This document shows, one piece after another, positions 37,500-49,381 of a DNA stretch of 64,000 bases. This stretch comes from Balaenoptera acutorostrata (taxonomy: Eukaryota > Chordata > Mammalia > Artiodactyla > Balaenopteridae). The DNA lies in assembly GCF_949987535.1 (NCBI RefSeq), contig NC_080071.1, positions 27,116,236 through 27,180,235 of the forward strand, in the 5' to 3' direction. Position numbers and translations under genes: made by a program. The stretch's first letter is position 1; each line of letters starts with the position of its first letter. Below the pieces are notes generated by a model, which saw nothing but the letters and a program-made list of their open reading frames with translations, was not told the DNA's origin and did no database searches.

Positions 37500-37620
37500 T
37501 ACTGACAGAGAGCATCATTTTAAGGTCAGACTGAACTTTGAGTTCATTCTTTACTTATCTGTGAGGATTTAAGCAAACTTTCTAATGTTCAGATACTCTA
37601 TCAATTAAGTAGAAGAAGAT
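37500..37620 (+). repeat. MIR fragment
   Basis: GAGAGCATCATTTTAAGGTC, GTGAGGATTTAAGCAAAC and TCTAATGTTCAGATACTC follow the order of MIR in sense direction. It is weak. Confidence 0.45.
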
Positions 37621-37629
37621 AAAGTCTGG

Positions 37630-38490
37630 TACATTGTAAACACAAAAGTGGATTATTATTGGTGAAGATGTGGAGAAATGAACTGTATCATACTGCAAAG
37701 GTGGACAAGTAAATTGGTTCAACTTTTCTTGAAGGCCATTTGTCATTATGTGTCAAATAATCGTACTCCTTAAATATTCTTAGGAACTCCAAATATTTAC
37801 AAACCTTAATGAAACAATCAATTATGAACACAAAACTATGTATACAAAGACGTTTATTAAGATAATATTTAGGGACATCCCTGGCGGTCCAGTGGTTAAG
37901 ACTTCGCCTTCCAATGCAGGGGGTGCAGGTTCAATCCCTGGTCGGGGAGCTAAGATCCCACATACCTTGTGGCCAAAAAACCAAAACAAAGATCAGAAGC
38001 AATATTGTAACAAATTCAATAAAGACTTTAAAAATGGTCCACATCAAAAAAATCTTTAAATATAATATTTAAAATAATGAAAATGGGAAACATCTGCATG
38101 TCTGAAAATAATGAAGTAATTAAATAAATTATTAAATATCCATGTAAAGTAATATCCTGAGATGGTTAAAATAAAGGTGTTCTACAGCATGTTTTATTAT
38201 TATTGGTGACATCTGAAATATACCAATAAGTGAAAAAGTAGGCTATAAAACAGCTTTTACAGTATGATGTCATTTATGCTCTTAAATGATGTATATGCAT
38301 GTAAGAAAGGATGATTATATAAATGCATATGTGTATGGGTGTATTCACATACACACATGTACATATAATAGAAGTGATTAGGTCTGTGTGGTTGGGTGTA
38401 AATTTAATTAATTGCTTTTTTGGTGTTTTTCAGTAGTCTCCAAATTTCCTGAAAATACATCTTATTATTACAAAAATAAGATAATTTAAA
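37630..38490 (+). mobile_element. Ancient L1 remnant, interrupted by a SINE
   Basis: GGTGAAGATGTGGAGAAATG, GGACAAGTAAATTGGTTCAA and, beyond the SINE, AATATCCATGTAAAGTAAT and ATATACCAATAAGTGAAAAA follow the C-terminal ORF2 and 3' UTR of old L1 (L1M4/L1MC-like). The flanks of the nested SINE join into a continuous L1. Confidence 0.72.
37872..38056 (+). mobile_element. CHR-1-like SINE, short form
   Basis: A different subfamily from the other SINEs: it begins GGGACATCCCTGGCGGTCCA, has GGTTCAATCCCTGGTCGGGG, then after an A-rich linker a tail of ATTCAATAAAGACTTTAAAA and TGGTCCACATCAAAAAAAT. The duplication ATAATATTTA at 37862-37871 and 38062-38071 marks the target site. Confidence 0.92.
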
Positions 38491-38579
38491 ATATTGAATA
38501 TGAAGGGGTAGGAAATCATAAACTACATAGAAAAATAAATAGCCAACTACTTAAAACATTATTTATTTCATAGATGACA

Positions 38580-39240
38580 GTGAAGGGTGATTAACCTTAT
38601 TATTTAAGAAAATTCACAAATTAATATGAACATCAATAGGACTCCAATAGAAAAATGGGCTAAAATAATAGAACAACATGCATAAAAATGAAATATAAGA
38701 AGCTGATAAACATATAAAAAACTTCATCTTTAACAGTACTCAAAGAAATGGGAATAAAGTGTTATAATTTTATGTCTATCAAACCAGCACAGATTTTTTT
38801 ATTGCATATCTGTTTCACTGACATATACTGTTGATGGAAATACATTAGTAGCAAAATATGTTAAACTTTCATATGTTTATGCTTTCTTATCTTAAACAAT
38901 AAATTTCCAGACAAAAGCAAATATATCATAGCATTACATATAATTGTTTGAATCATTGAAAATAATAAGCGTGTTCTATAATAGGAGAATTGTTTTTAAA
39001 ATTGTGGTACATCCAGAAGATATAATATAGACACATCCACTGAAATTTCATTTACAAGAAATTTTAATGACAAGAAAAATACTCGTAATATGTTAGACGA
39101 GAAAAATAGACATGAAAAAGTGGAGAAAATATAAATTAAATATATAAAAGGAGCATTAAAGTAAACCAAAGACAGAGAAATTAAATAAAATATTTTAAAT
39201 TATTGTATAATAAAGTAAATATTACAAATAGCATTTGAAA
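38580..39240 (+). mobile_element. Ancient L1 ORF2 remnant
   Basis: ACTCCAATAGAAAAATGGGC, AATAGAACAACATGCATAAA, then the AACCAGCACAGATT and TTGTGGTACATCCAGAAGAT regions align in order with the L1 ORF2 C-terminal coding region. No open frame remains. Confidence 0.6.
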
Positions 39241-39290
39241 ACAGATTTTTTTAAAAAAGTAGAATGGCAAGTGATTTGTATTTTTAATTT

Positions 39291-39785
39291 CTAAATGTTC
39301 ATAGTTCTTTTTCTATTGAGGTATAGTTGATGTACAATACTACATAAGTTTCAGGAGTACAACATAGTCATTCACAATTTTTAAAGGTTATTTTCCAATT
39401 TTAGTCATTATAAAATGTTGGCTATATTCCCTGTACAATATATCCTTGTAGCTTATTTATTTTATGCATAATATATCTATTAATCCCCTACCCCTATATT
39501 GCCCTTCCCTCCTTCCCTCTCCCCACTGGTAACCACTAGCTTGCTCTCTATATCTGTGAGTCTATTTCTTTTTTGTTATATTCACTAGTTTTTTTATTTT
39601 TTAGATTTTACATATAAGTGATACCTGTCTGATTTATTTCACCTAGCAAATGTCCTCCAAGTCCATCCATGTTGTTGTGAATGGCAAAATTTCATTCTTT
39701 CTTATGGCTGAAGTAGTATTCCATTGTATATATATACCACACTTTCTTTATACATTCATCTGTTGATGGACACTAAATGTTCATA
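39291..39785 (-). mobile_element. L1 3' end, 5'-truncated, with target duplication
   Basis: Reverse-complement L1 3' UTR (TTCTATTGAGGTATAGTTGA, CACTGGTAACCACTAGC, TTCCATTGTATATATATACC). CTAAATGTTCATA is repeated at both edges (39291-39303 and 39773-39785), so the boundaries are well fixed. Confidence 0.9.
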
Positions 39786-39859
39786 ATTTTCATGTAAATC
39801 TTAATTTTTAAAAATTTGCTTATCTCCTCTCTGTCTCAAACTTTTTCCTGCTACTGTGT

Positions 39860-40560
39860 TTACCATCTCATTTAAAAATAGCCTGTCATGTAAGTCAGGA
39901 AGCTTCTCACTCACCAGTCATTTCCGGAAAACCACGATCAAATTTGACTAAGTCTTTTCTTCATGCTACTTCTCATCCCCTCCTGAGAGCTGCACTGTCA
40001 CTACCACCGCTTTAATTCTGCTGCTCTTCGTCTCTCAGCTGGATAAAGTGATAGCCAGTTGATGAGTTTCTCTGATTCCTCTTGTGTCCCTTCAAATCCA
40101 TTCTCAATACAGCTCCCCGGAGGCTCAATCTAAAACAAATGTCTGACCATGACTTTCATTCACCCTCCTGCATTTCTTCAGCAATGTCCCATACATTGAT
40201 AAGATCCAAGCCACTTGTCTCAAGTACCTGCTATTTGCATTCTTCTTCAGCATCTTCGCTCACCATGCTCAACCTTGATTCTACGTTTCATCATCCTGAA
40301 CTCTTATACTCACCCCCTTGGTTCCATACCTTTGTGCCTTGACATAGACACTTGTTCTGGTTGGAATGCTCTTCTGTTCATCCTCTCCTCGCTTTTTGTT
40401 GCTTCACTAATTCCTCTTTATACTGAAAGGATTAGATCTAGTGACTCCTCAAGCAGAAAAGTTTTTTTCAGAGCTTTTTCCATGTTCTAGCTCCTTATGT
40501 TTACTATCAGATTATTAACCTCTTTTTTTCAAATTATCTATTTACGTGTTATCCTCCCCT
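39860..40560 (+). mobile_element. L2 LINE fragment, 3' part
   Basis: CTCAATACAGCTCCCCGGAG, then TGACCATGACTTTCATTCAC and GGTTGGAATGCTCTTCTGTT are the sense-strand L2 ORF2 C-terminus in order. The 86- and 91-residue frames here are pieces of it. Confidence 0.78.
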
Positions 40561-43500
40561 CAAGACCAGTGAGCTCCGAAGTATAACCTATGGGGTGAAC
40601 AAGAAGATCTTTTGAGAAGCAAAGTAAAAATATTAGTGTCTCTGTTTCTGCTTGTTACTCATTTCTAATTTCTATGTTTAAGTATTCATATAATTGAGAT
40701 AATATATTTGTACAATAATACATTGTATTATATATAAATGCATATACATACATATATAGGATTGCAGTGCATGCAGAAACTTTTTTTTGCCAGTGAGAGT
40801 GTATGGTTTACCATGCTTGAAGACCATTGCTCTGAAGTTTTGCAAGGGCAAGGAATATGCCTTTTTATCCATATTTTTATCCATATCCTTTTTATCCATA
40901 TAGGGACTCTCTGTTGAACTTAACTGAAAGTAAGATTTTAACAAACTCTTATCCACATTTATGAAGTTGGTTGTGAAGTGATTAAAAATTTAGATTAAGG
41001 TGGAAAATCCTCTCTCTTGTTTACTAAACTTGATGTGTATGAGAGTTAGCGGGAATTTGAGAGAGAAAAATAGAAAGCAATAGGGAAAAAAATTCATATT
41101 AAAGTAACTTTCATTATTGCATATGGTTTTAAATCATGAGGAAATGAAGTTTTAACAGATGCATGCTTATAGTTTCCCAAAGGTACTTAAAATGCAACAT
41201 TGTCTTAGACAAAAAGATCTATGAGAATTTATAAAAGGGAGCATAACTTTTCAAAGCTAATGAAATTTTGAGGACAGAGTGTGTTTGTGTATCCCAATTC
41301 TACAAGTTCAGAACTTGAAAGTCCTTTAAAAATTCCCTTTTCAAGGAGTTGCCCAGTTTACATATGCACTGGGATATCTACCAATCAGTATTAATACTAA
41401 TTGATAGAAGGACCAGAAGTCTAAACCCGAGAGAAAAATTCCAGTCAAATGTTTGATTACCTTATAGTGAATGACTCTCCTAATTTTAATAAAATCATAG
41501 TTCTAGTTTTCTGTAATCCCAGATAAAGAATGTAGGCAAAATGTAAAGGAAAGTCATCTTCCTGGTTTGTATATGGACAAATGGTACACAAATGAATGAA
41601 TAAAATATTTACAAGCTGTGTTTTGCTGTTGTTTTCAGGGAAAATTTGAAAGCATATATCTAAATATAACATCAGATGTCGGAAAGGAATTTTTCTCTTC
41701 TAATTAGTTTTTAAAAAATCTTTATGAGCATGATGAATAAGGAGGACCTCTTGGATTTTTTTTTTCTTACAAAATGTTATAGCTCTATGTTTTCCTGCCC
41801 CTGCTTCATTTTAAGTAGAGCTGATTCTAATTTAGTTGGTTTTTTAGGTTTTTAACATCAAGCCAAAAATAAACACCTAAAAATTTGTGTTACTCTTGGA
41901 CAATTCTGTTCCACTCTAAGGCATACATTTCCTGAAACAGTGTTATTTTTATCTCACTCATGATTACCTTTAAGGATCAAAAGAAATGAATATATGGTAT
42001 GTGGTATTTCTCACATGGCCTCATATATTAAGAAAAAATAAAAACTAACAGATGGAACCTATTTCAGAATACCTAAAAAAATCCCTTAGTTTTAAAGTTC
42101 TTTTATTCTCCAAAATGATTTTTCAGAACAGGATAATATGGTATATCTTGAAGACAAACATTTAGGGAATTTTCTTCAACACAGGTTTGATTTCCAGTTG
42201 TCAACATCATATAACTAATTTCTTTTACAGCCAGCAGAGATGGTAGCTTCAGCCTTTCTGTTAAATATAAATGGGAAGTGTTGGAAAAATGTCTGCAATT
42301 TTATACTTAATTTTATCTCTAGGTATTCTACTTTCTAGATTTCTAAAGCAATACATACAGCATAAGTAACAGTCAGAAACACAAAAGTGTAATTATAATA
42401 ACATGAGTGTTTCCAAACTCTCCTTTTAATCAGCATCACCCTTATGTGAGACTGATTGGGAAACTCATTCTGCTTTGAAATCTACTTTTTGATGCATCCC
42501 GTAACAATGCGAATCCCTTATTTAGCCACGTCTACTTGAAAATCAGTAAGGTTAAAGGGCATAACAAAGTGCTAACAGAGGCCGAGCTGCCTCATGCTCA
42601 CATTATGTGCTCTATGTTGAAACTTCCAGAGGTTTATTGATGCAGTGGGACTAGAAAAATGAGAGCAGAACCAATTTTCTCCCTGGCCTTCACCCTTTCC
42701 CACAGACCACAAGATAACCACCGTTATCAAAAGGAAACTAAAATTTTCCTCTTCTGTTTTTTGTCAAACTAAAATAATGGGATTTCGTTTTTCTTCTCAA
42801 GGATGTTTCACTAGGTCAAATATAAATCTTAGCAGAATATTGCTTATGTTCAGAACAAGTAGTGTATTTCCTTTTCTTTCCCTCTATTACTGATATATGA
42901 ATAATGAGTGTTAAAATGAACATATTTAAATGTGAAAGCTTTACACCAAGTTGACAAGAATTTTTAAATTGTATTTATGAATGGCCCAAATATGACTATG
43001 TTTTTTTTTGTTTTCAACGTGTCTATTATGAAGATTTATGTTGATGAAGTCAATACCACATAAAATGAATCCTAGATCTAGGAGACAATTAATTCTTCTC
43101 ATAACTGTAAAACTTGAAAAAAAATGTAAAGAAAGAAAATACAGTAAAAATAACGTGTGTGGTGAAATGATCTTATCACAAATTGTATTGATTTCTTTAG
43201 TAAAGAACTATCTATGCTTTAAAAGTAAAGAATTAAAACAAACATATTCCGTTAAGACAAGGGCTGAAAACTGGCAGCCTGAAAACTGAAGATATATATT
43301 TTCTGGCTATCAGAGTTGGCTTTTTAGAAAATTAAATTTGCTGAATTTCCACTACTTTCCATTTTCTTATTCTGTGCTATTTCACGTATTTTGTTATCTC
43401 TCTGGCCCTGAAGTCATCTGGGTTTGTAACCCCAGCTTTAAAAAATTGTTTTTGCATGATTTTAAAAACATTAGCAAGTGTGCAGAACAGATTCTCTTAT

Positions 43501-43584
43501 TTACTATCAGTAGACATGTAAATTCTTTACAATGTTTTTTGAGGTTATTAGGCAATATTTACTAAAACATTAATTCCTTTGAAT
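40561..43584. other. Long unique stretch with a small tandem repeat
   Basis: No gene recognised. A three-copy tandem of TTTTTATCCATAT lies at 40862-40901. A relatively less AT-rich block at 42480-42720 shows no exon signals. The plus open frames at 43038-43289 and 43338-43565 are not recognised. Confidence 0.55.
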
Positions 43585-43990
43585 CTTCTATCTCGCTGAA
43601 TTTATTCTACAGAAACACTCATATAGGTGCGTAAAAGATGTTCACTGATAAATTGATGAAGAGTGAAAGATAGGAAACCTTCCAAATACCTGTCAATAAT
43701 GTATTAGTTTAATAAATTATAGTAAATATATAATGGAATATTATATAGCTCTTTAATAAAAGAATGAGGTAGTTCTAATGCACGTGGATATGGAAATATA
43801 TCAAGTAAATATTATTAAGTAAAAAAGGAGAGTGGCAAAATATTTTTGTGTTTGTGTGAATAATTATCTCATATTATTAAAATGATAATACATGACTATA
43901 TTGCTAATGTATGCCAAACTGGTAATTGTAGCTATCTTTTATGGGGTGGGATCATGATGGGTTTCTTGTATTTTAAACCCATATTCCTGT
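43585..43990 (+). mobile_element. Ancient L1 3' fragment
   Basis: AAAGATGTTCACTGATAAAT, TATAATGGAATATTATATAG, AAAAGAATGAGGTAGTTCTA and GGATATGGAAATATATC match the ORF2 end of old L1, decayed. Confidence 0.72.
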
Positions 43991-46900
43991 AACATTTAAA
44001 TAATTAGAGCAAGCATACATGACATATAATAAAAAGCTAAACTATAGACATCCAAAACACTGACATTTTCTATAAAAAAATTATCAGTTAAGAAACAAGT
44101 TTCCTATAATTATACGTTAGGCATAGCTTAAGAACAGTGGTATATAATATGGTCCAGATTGTAAACATTCATTTGATTATGTTTACAAGATTTTTGTTAC
44201 TTTTTTTCTTATTTAAATGAATAGAATGCTTTGTTAGAGATATGCATAAAACTGTTAAAATCTAACTCATTCTTAGGAAGAAGAAAAACAAATATTTAGG
44301 TACATATTTCTCATAGACTTAAGAAAAGAAGCATATGTGGAGCTTCATGAAAACTTTTATGCTGTGGACCAGGTCTATTCTCAATGCATTAGATATTTCT
44401 TCTTTGACTCACATTTTAAAATTCTATAATAACCTGTTTTGGAAGGAAAGAAAAAGCGTATTCCTCCTGCTGTTGAGATGAAAAATTTGTCACCTCTGTC
44501 TTAATCATGAACTAGGCAGTGGGTTACAAAATAAACTTGGCAAAATTTAGATGCCCTGTCCTTGTAGACCATTTGGTCTACAAATGGACAGATGATATAC
44601 GAGATGACCTTCTTGTCATCAAGGATAGGATCAAGAATGAGGCAAGCTTGCATGCAGAAGAAGGAATTTGCGTGCTAGCCTTGGAAAATTTTATGTCTGA
44701 TCTGATCACAATGACAGGTTTATTGCCAAGATGAGAGGGAATTAAAACCTGGCTGGCCTAAGGGGAACTTGAGAATAAAGAGAGGATCACAGTCTGGAAA
44801 ATGAGATCATGGCTTGGACTACTGTCATCATTATCAATAGCAAACATATACTGAGAACCCACTAGATGAAAGGCATTGAATTACGTGTGGTGAGGCTGTC
44901 ATTATAAAACCCACAAGAGAAGCTGACAGAATGATATATATTTACACAGTTGATTTAATGGTATAGTTAGTCATTCTTGACATCACCAGAATTGGTAACA
45001 TTCGAAAGTTTCTGTTTCCCATGAAACTATGACTCTTCTCCTTATAAAAATGCACACAAAAGTTTACATGTGAAATCAGAGGTTCATTCATTCACAGATC
45101 CCTGATTTTCTTTCAAAATGATTTTCTTAGGTTAACACTAAAGATGGAAAAGACAATCTGGTTTTGAACTCCAGGGTAATGTGCACATTTGTGAACCAAT
45201 AATATGCTCTCAAAATTCATTTTAGTTAGATATGCTGACACAAACTTTCTGTGCATTTGTCAGTTTAAATATAAAGTGTTGAATATTCTGGTTGCTTGAC
45301 AAACAGTAGTAGTTTTGTTGTTGTTATTGTTTTAAAGTTAGTGCAGGACATGCAGACTCAAAGTTTTAAAATGTAGATTCATTTGACCTCGAATTACTCT
45401 TGTTTATTTATTATTGATCATGATTAAACAGATTTCTTCAAAGTGAATCTGGGCATGCTTTTTACTTCTTCCCTAAGAATGAACTGACTAAGGTTTCCTC
45501 AACATCTCCATAAATTTCAGCTGAATACGATTTCACATGATTCCCCCCATCAATGAACATATCAATATCCAATGACCACATGAAAACCATACTTTGTCAT
45601 TTAAAGTATTGGTTTTGTCAGGTGTCGAATAGATAATAACTGTCTTTAAGGCTATATTATTCTGGGTGTTTACTGACCTCACCTTTATGAAATTACTCTT
45701 AGAATTTCTAGAGTGTGTGTTAAACATGTTAAACCCTTCAATTCAACACACTAAACAGAAATGTGTATAAGATTGTGCTCTGCTTCTGCCACAGAGACAC
45801 TGGCACAGACACAGATTCTGGTGGAATCTGCTCATTCTTCCAAAAGTGATATTTAGTCATGATCCACTATATCTAATTCTTTCCTGTGTGTCAGTCATAG
45901 GACACATTAAATGTTATATCACAGGAGAACAAGATTTTAAATTGTGTTTTCAATTAAATAGATGAATAAATAATATGCATTAATATTAATCAATATGTAT
46001 TAATTAAGGTCTGCAAAGAGACTATATGTTTCACTGGATATAGCCATTGTTTCCATATTGTATCAGATGTATGGTAGTCCCCAAAGGGAAATTGAAAAAA
46101 GGATCTATAAAACAAACAATCAAGCAGGAAATTCTGCCTTCCCTTTCCTCTCTCTATCTCAATGGGTTCTCCAAAAGAACTATCCACAGCAGTCCAGATT
46201 TCTACTTTTCACATCACTTTATTGCCTCTGTTGCCCCAGGACAGAAGATAAATCAATGTCTTCAAATGTCAGGAGAGAAGGATGGTGGATAACAAACTCG
46301 ACTGTAACTGACACATTCAGTGCCATGCTGCTTTTTCGTGTTTATGGCAGAGGGACAAAACAAGGGGGAAAGAAGCTACTTACTGAGCGCCAGTGGGTTT
46401 ACCAGCCGTGACCTCGTGAATACTGAGCTTTTGGGATTTGTTGACCACATGGTAAAGATACTCAGAGACTGAACAACAGGGGACCCAAAGGCCCTTTACA
46501 TCAGAAACCTCACCTTAAATTTTCCAAATGACAATATCCCTGGATCCTAGACATATAATGAATGATATTTATCTGCTCTTTCACAAAAATGTTATATGAG
46601 GAGTAGCTGAAAGAGTTTTTGTCATCAATGAATATCTTTTATCAGTATTATAAGTGTACATGCGAGAAAAAATTTATCATTAACTTTAAACTCATTTGTT
46701 ATGAGTTATTAGCAATTGTTCAGAATGTAACATGTCCTCTCAAAGAGCTTATAATTTTTTTTCACATTTCATTTATGGTAACTCAACGAAATATTATATT
46801 ACTCACTCAGTACTTCCTTTTCTTTCTGTATCCTCTTAATGTTTCCTCACTTCTTTTGCTTGCTTTTCCTTTTCTCCGTCCTCCCCTTTCTATTTTCTTC

Positions 46901-46994
46901 TCTTCTTATTGATCTTAGAGTTTCCTTCCCTCACCTTAATTAAATTTATGACCTAGAACTGCTGTTTGCCTTCCTTTTTTCTTTTTGATTTGTT
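43991..46994. other. Unique DNA
   Basis: No gene recognised. The plus frame 44519-44734 spans a perfect inverted repeat at 44562-44583 and has no known domain. Overlapping frames at 46047-46411 are also unrecognised. A short MIR-like string may occur near 44830-44900 but is too weak to list. Confidence 0.5.
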
Positions 46995-47090
46995 CAGTTC
47001 AGGAAACATTTATTATCTACCATGTGCACAGACACTGAGAATCCTAAGTGAAGAAGAAATAGCTTCTGCCTTGAGGAAACTATGGACCTT
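46995..47090 (-). mobile_element. L2 3' end fragment
   Basis: TTCAGGAAACATTTATTATC, ACCATGTGCACAGACACTG and CTTCTGCCTTGAGGAAACTA match the reverse-complemented L2 3' end. Confidence 0.6.
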
Positions 47091-49031
47091 TTTTCCCTTT
47101 GGCTCCTGAGGAGGGGTAAGAAAAACAAAACTAGAATGTTTGTGGATAAAGGGGAAGACAAATCCAGCCTTTATCTTTAGCATTATTAGCAAGAACCAGC
47201 TCTGCTTCAGCCGGATCCCTTAGCAGTTCAGTAGTGACTACAATTCCTTAAAGGGGCAAAATCCTTCATTCTGCACTATAGGAATGTCTATAAATACAAA
47301 TACCACTGAGAGAAATCTAGTTAATTAAGCTCTTCCTATTTGAGATTCCCATGGTGCATTGTTTAATTTCTTTTATTATTATTATTATCATTATATACTA
47401 TCCTGCCTCTAACTGTGCTATTTCCCCCAAAACAGTAGGAGAAAAGTGGGACAGGCCATTTTAAGGCCCTGGGATTCTAATTTCCAGCGATACCTTCATC
47501 CCTTTCCCTGGTATTCTTGCTTCTTTGAAGATTGTATTAGCTGCCTCTTCTTTCTCCTATCTCCATAAAGGAGTTAACTAATTCTGTGTTCTACACCACT
47601 TACCCACTGCCCCCACTTCCATTCCATCTCTTCCTCCATAACTCTTGGGGAAGACGGGAGCGTGTCTAGTCTTCCACTATTTTCATATGATCTTAAAGAG
47701 CTATTTCATGGAATTGTTTTTGAAATGGATCATTGACATTTTCAATGACATCCTCCTTAGTATTTTGCCTTGACATTTCTCCCATTTTTTTCATAATCAC
47801 CTCCAGGAATAGAAATAGTCTCTTGCTTCAGTTGAAGTGTCCCCCTCCCCTTCATTAAAGAGTAATGAAGTGGCTTCTCTTTCACTGAATCTTGACATAT
47901 TTTCTGGAATGTGACAATACATTTGTGAATGCTGTTTTAGGGACACACACCTCATTTATGAAAGATCTAGCATCTGTTGCCATTGCTAGGTACCTGCCTT
48001 AGCCAATTCTCAAATAGCAAAAACAGTTATGTACAAATTTCTATCACTTCTTACTTCAAAATCACCCAAATATATTTAGAATTTTCCCCACATTTGGTGA
48101 AGTAATATTCTTAATGATGGATTTTAGGAAATATGAACTACCATGGGGTAGCAGGTTGGGAAAGTGAAGTGATATTTAAGCAACCAAGACAGGCTTAAAT
48201 TTTCTTTGAGTTTTGTCCTTTATCTTTAAAATTCATGCAACTCTTTGCATGCAACTCCATGCTATATTTATGTTTATTATAATACAGTGGGATGTTTTGA
48301 TTACTTACAGCATTTTCTTTAAGTTTTTTCATTAAAACTGATATATCAATATGCATTGTTTTTACTCTGTGGTTTTGTGTTAGGTCTACCATGCCTCCCT
48401 TAATAGAGAAACAGGAATAGACAATAATTTGCTTTTTCCTTCCCCCTGCCCAACTAAGAGACTGCATTTTTATGGTTAATCAACTTGATCTTCTTCCTTG
48501 TCATGTACAAACCCACTTTTCCCCTCACTCCTATGTGACGTTTCACCTGACATGATATAAAAGCCTCACTGATTTGTCCAATATTTGGTTATTTTTCCCA
48601 AATGAATGTGTATTTTTAACATTTTTACATAGATCCTTTTAGCTGTCTTTGAGAACTCCAAGAAGACAAAAGCTTTGTTTCTTAGTCTAATTTATAGTGT
48701 GACTTGTACAGCTAATGTATAACAAGATATTTAATAAATGCATTTTGATGATGATTTTTAAATTTCTTTTCCACAGCTTTCTTTATATAACCTTCTTGCT
48801 TGAATGAATGTGGATTTATATTTGCAATCAAGTGGTTACCTGCTAGAGATATGGCTAATAATAAGAAATCAGCAATAACAGTAGTGATTGTTGATATAAA
48901 ATTGGCATACATTTTGAAAATTAATTTAATACATGCTTGGGCTTTTCTTGTTTTCATGTGAGACTGATTCTTGGTTAAGGGTGTCTGTTAGTGACTGTGC
49001 CAGAGCAAACTGTAAGGAAATTTTTTGACTT
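47091..49031. other. Unique DNA
   Basis: Nothing recognised apart from a short ATT-repeat run at about 47373-47390. Confidence 0.55.
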
Positions 49032-49043
49032 AAAACTAGAGGT

Positions 49044-49369
49044 GGGCTTCCCTGGTGGCGCAGTGGTTGGGAGTCTGCCTGCCGATGCAGGGGACACGGG
49101 TTCGAGCCCTGGTCTGGGAGGATCCCACATGCCGCGGAGCGGCTGGGCCCGTGGGCCACGGTTGCTGAGCCTGCGCGTCTGGAGCCTGTGCTCCGCAACG
49201 AGGGAGGCCGCGGTGGTGAGAGGCCTGCGCACCGCGATGAAGAGTGGCCCCCGCTTGCCACAACTAGAGAAGGCCCTCGCACGGAGGCGGAGACCCAACA
49301 CAGCCATAAATAAATTAAATGAATAAATAGATGGATGAAGCATGACACAAATTAAGAAAAAAAAAAAAA
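49044..49369 (+). mobile_element. CHR-type SINE, well preserved, with target duplication
   Basis: Starts GGGCTTCCCTGGTGGCGCAG and keeps many CpG sites, suggesting a recent insertion. AAAACTAGAGGT is repeated exactly at 49032-49043 and 49370-49381. The tail is unusual: after the AAATAAAT part comes non-A sequence (GATGGATGAAGCATGACAC) before a final run of A. The overlapping 111-140-residue frames on both strands are reads through the SINE and its flanks. Confidence 0.96.
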
Positions 49370-49381
49370 AAAACTAGAGGT

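Noticed and set aside
42480..42720. Less AT-rich block that could be a conserved enhancer or exon
   Set aside because: No open frame, splice pair or known motif supports it. Conservation cannot be judged from one sequence.
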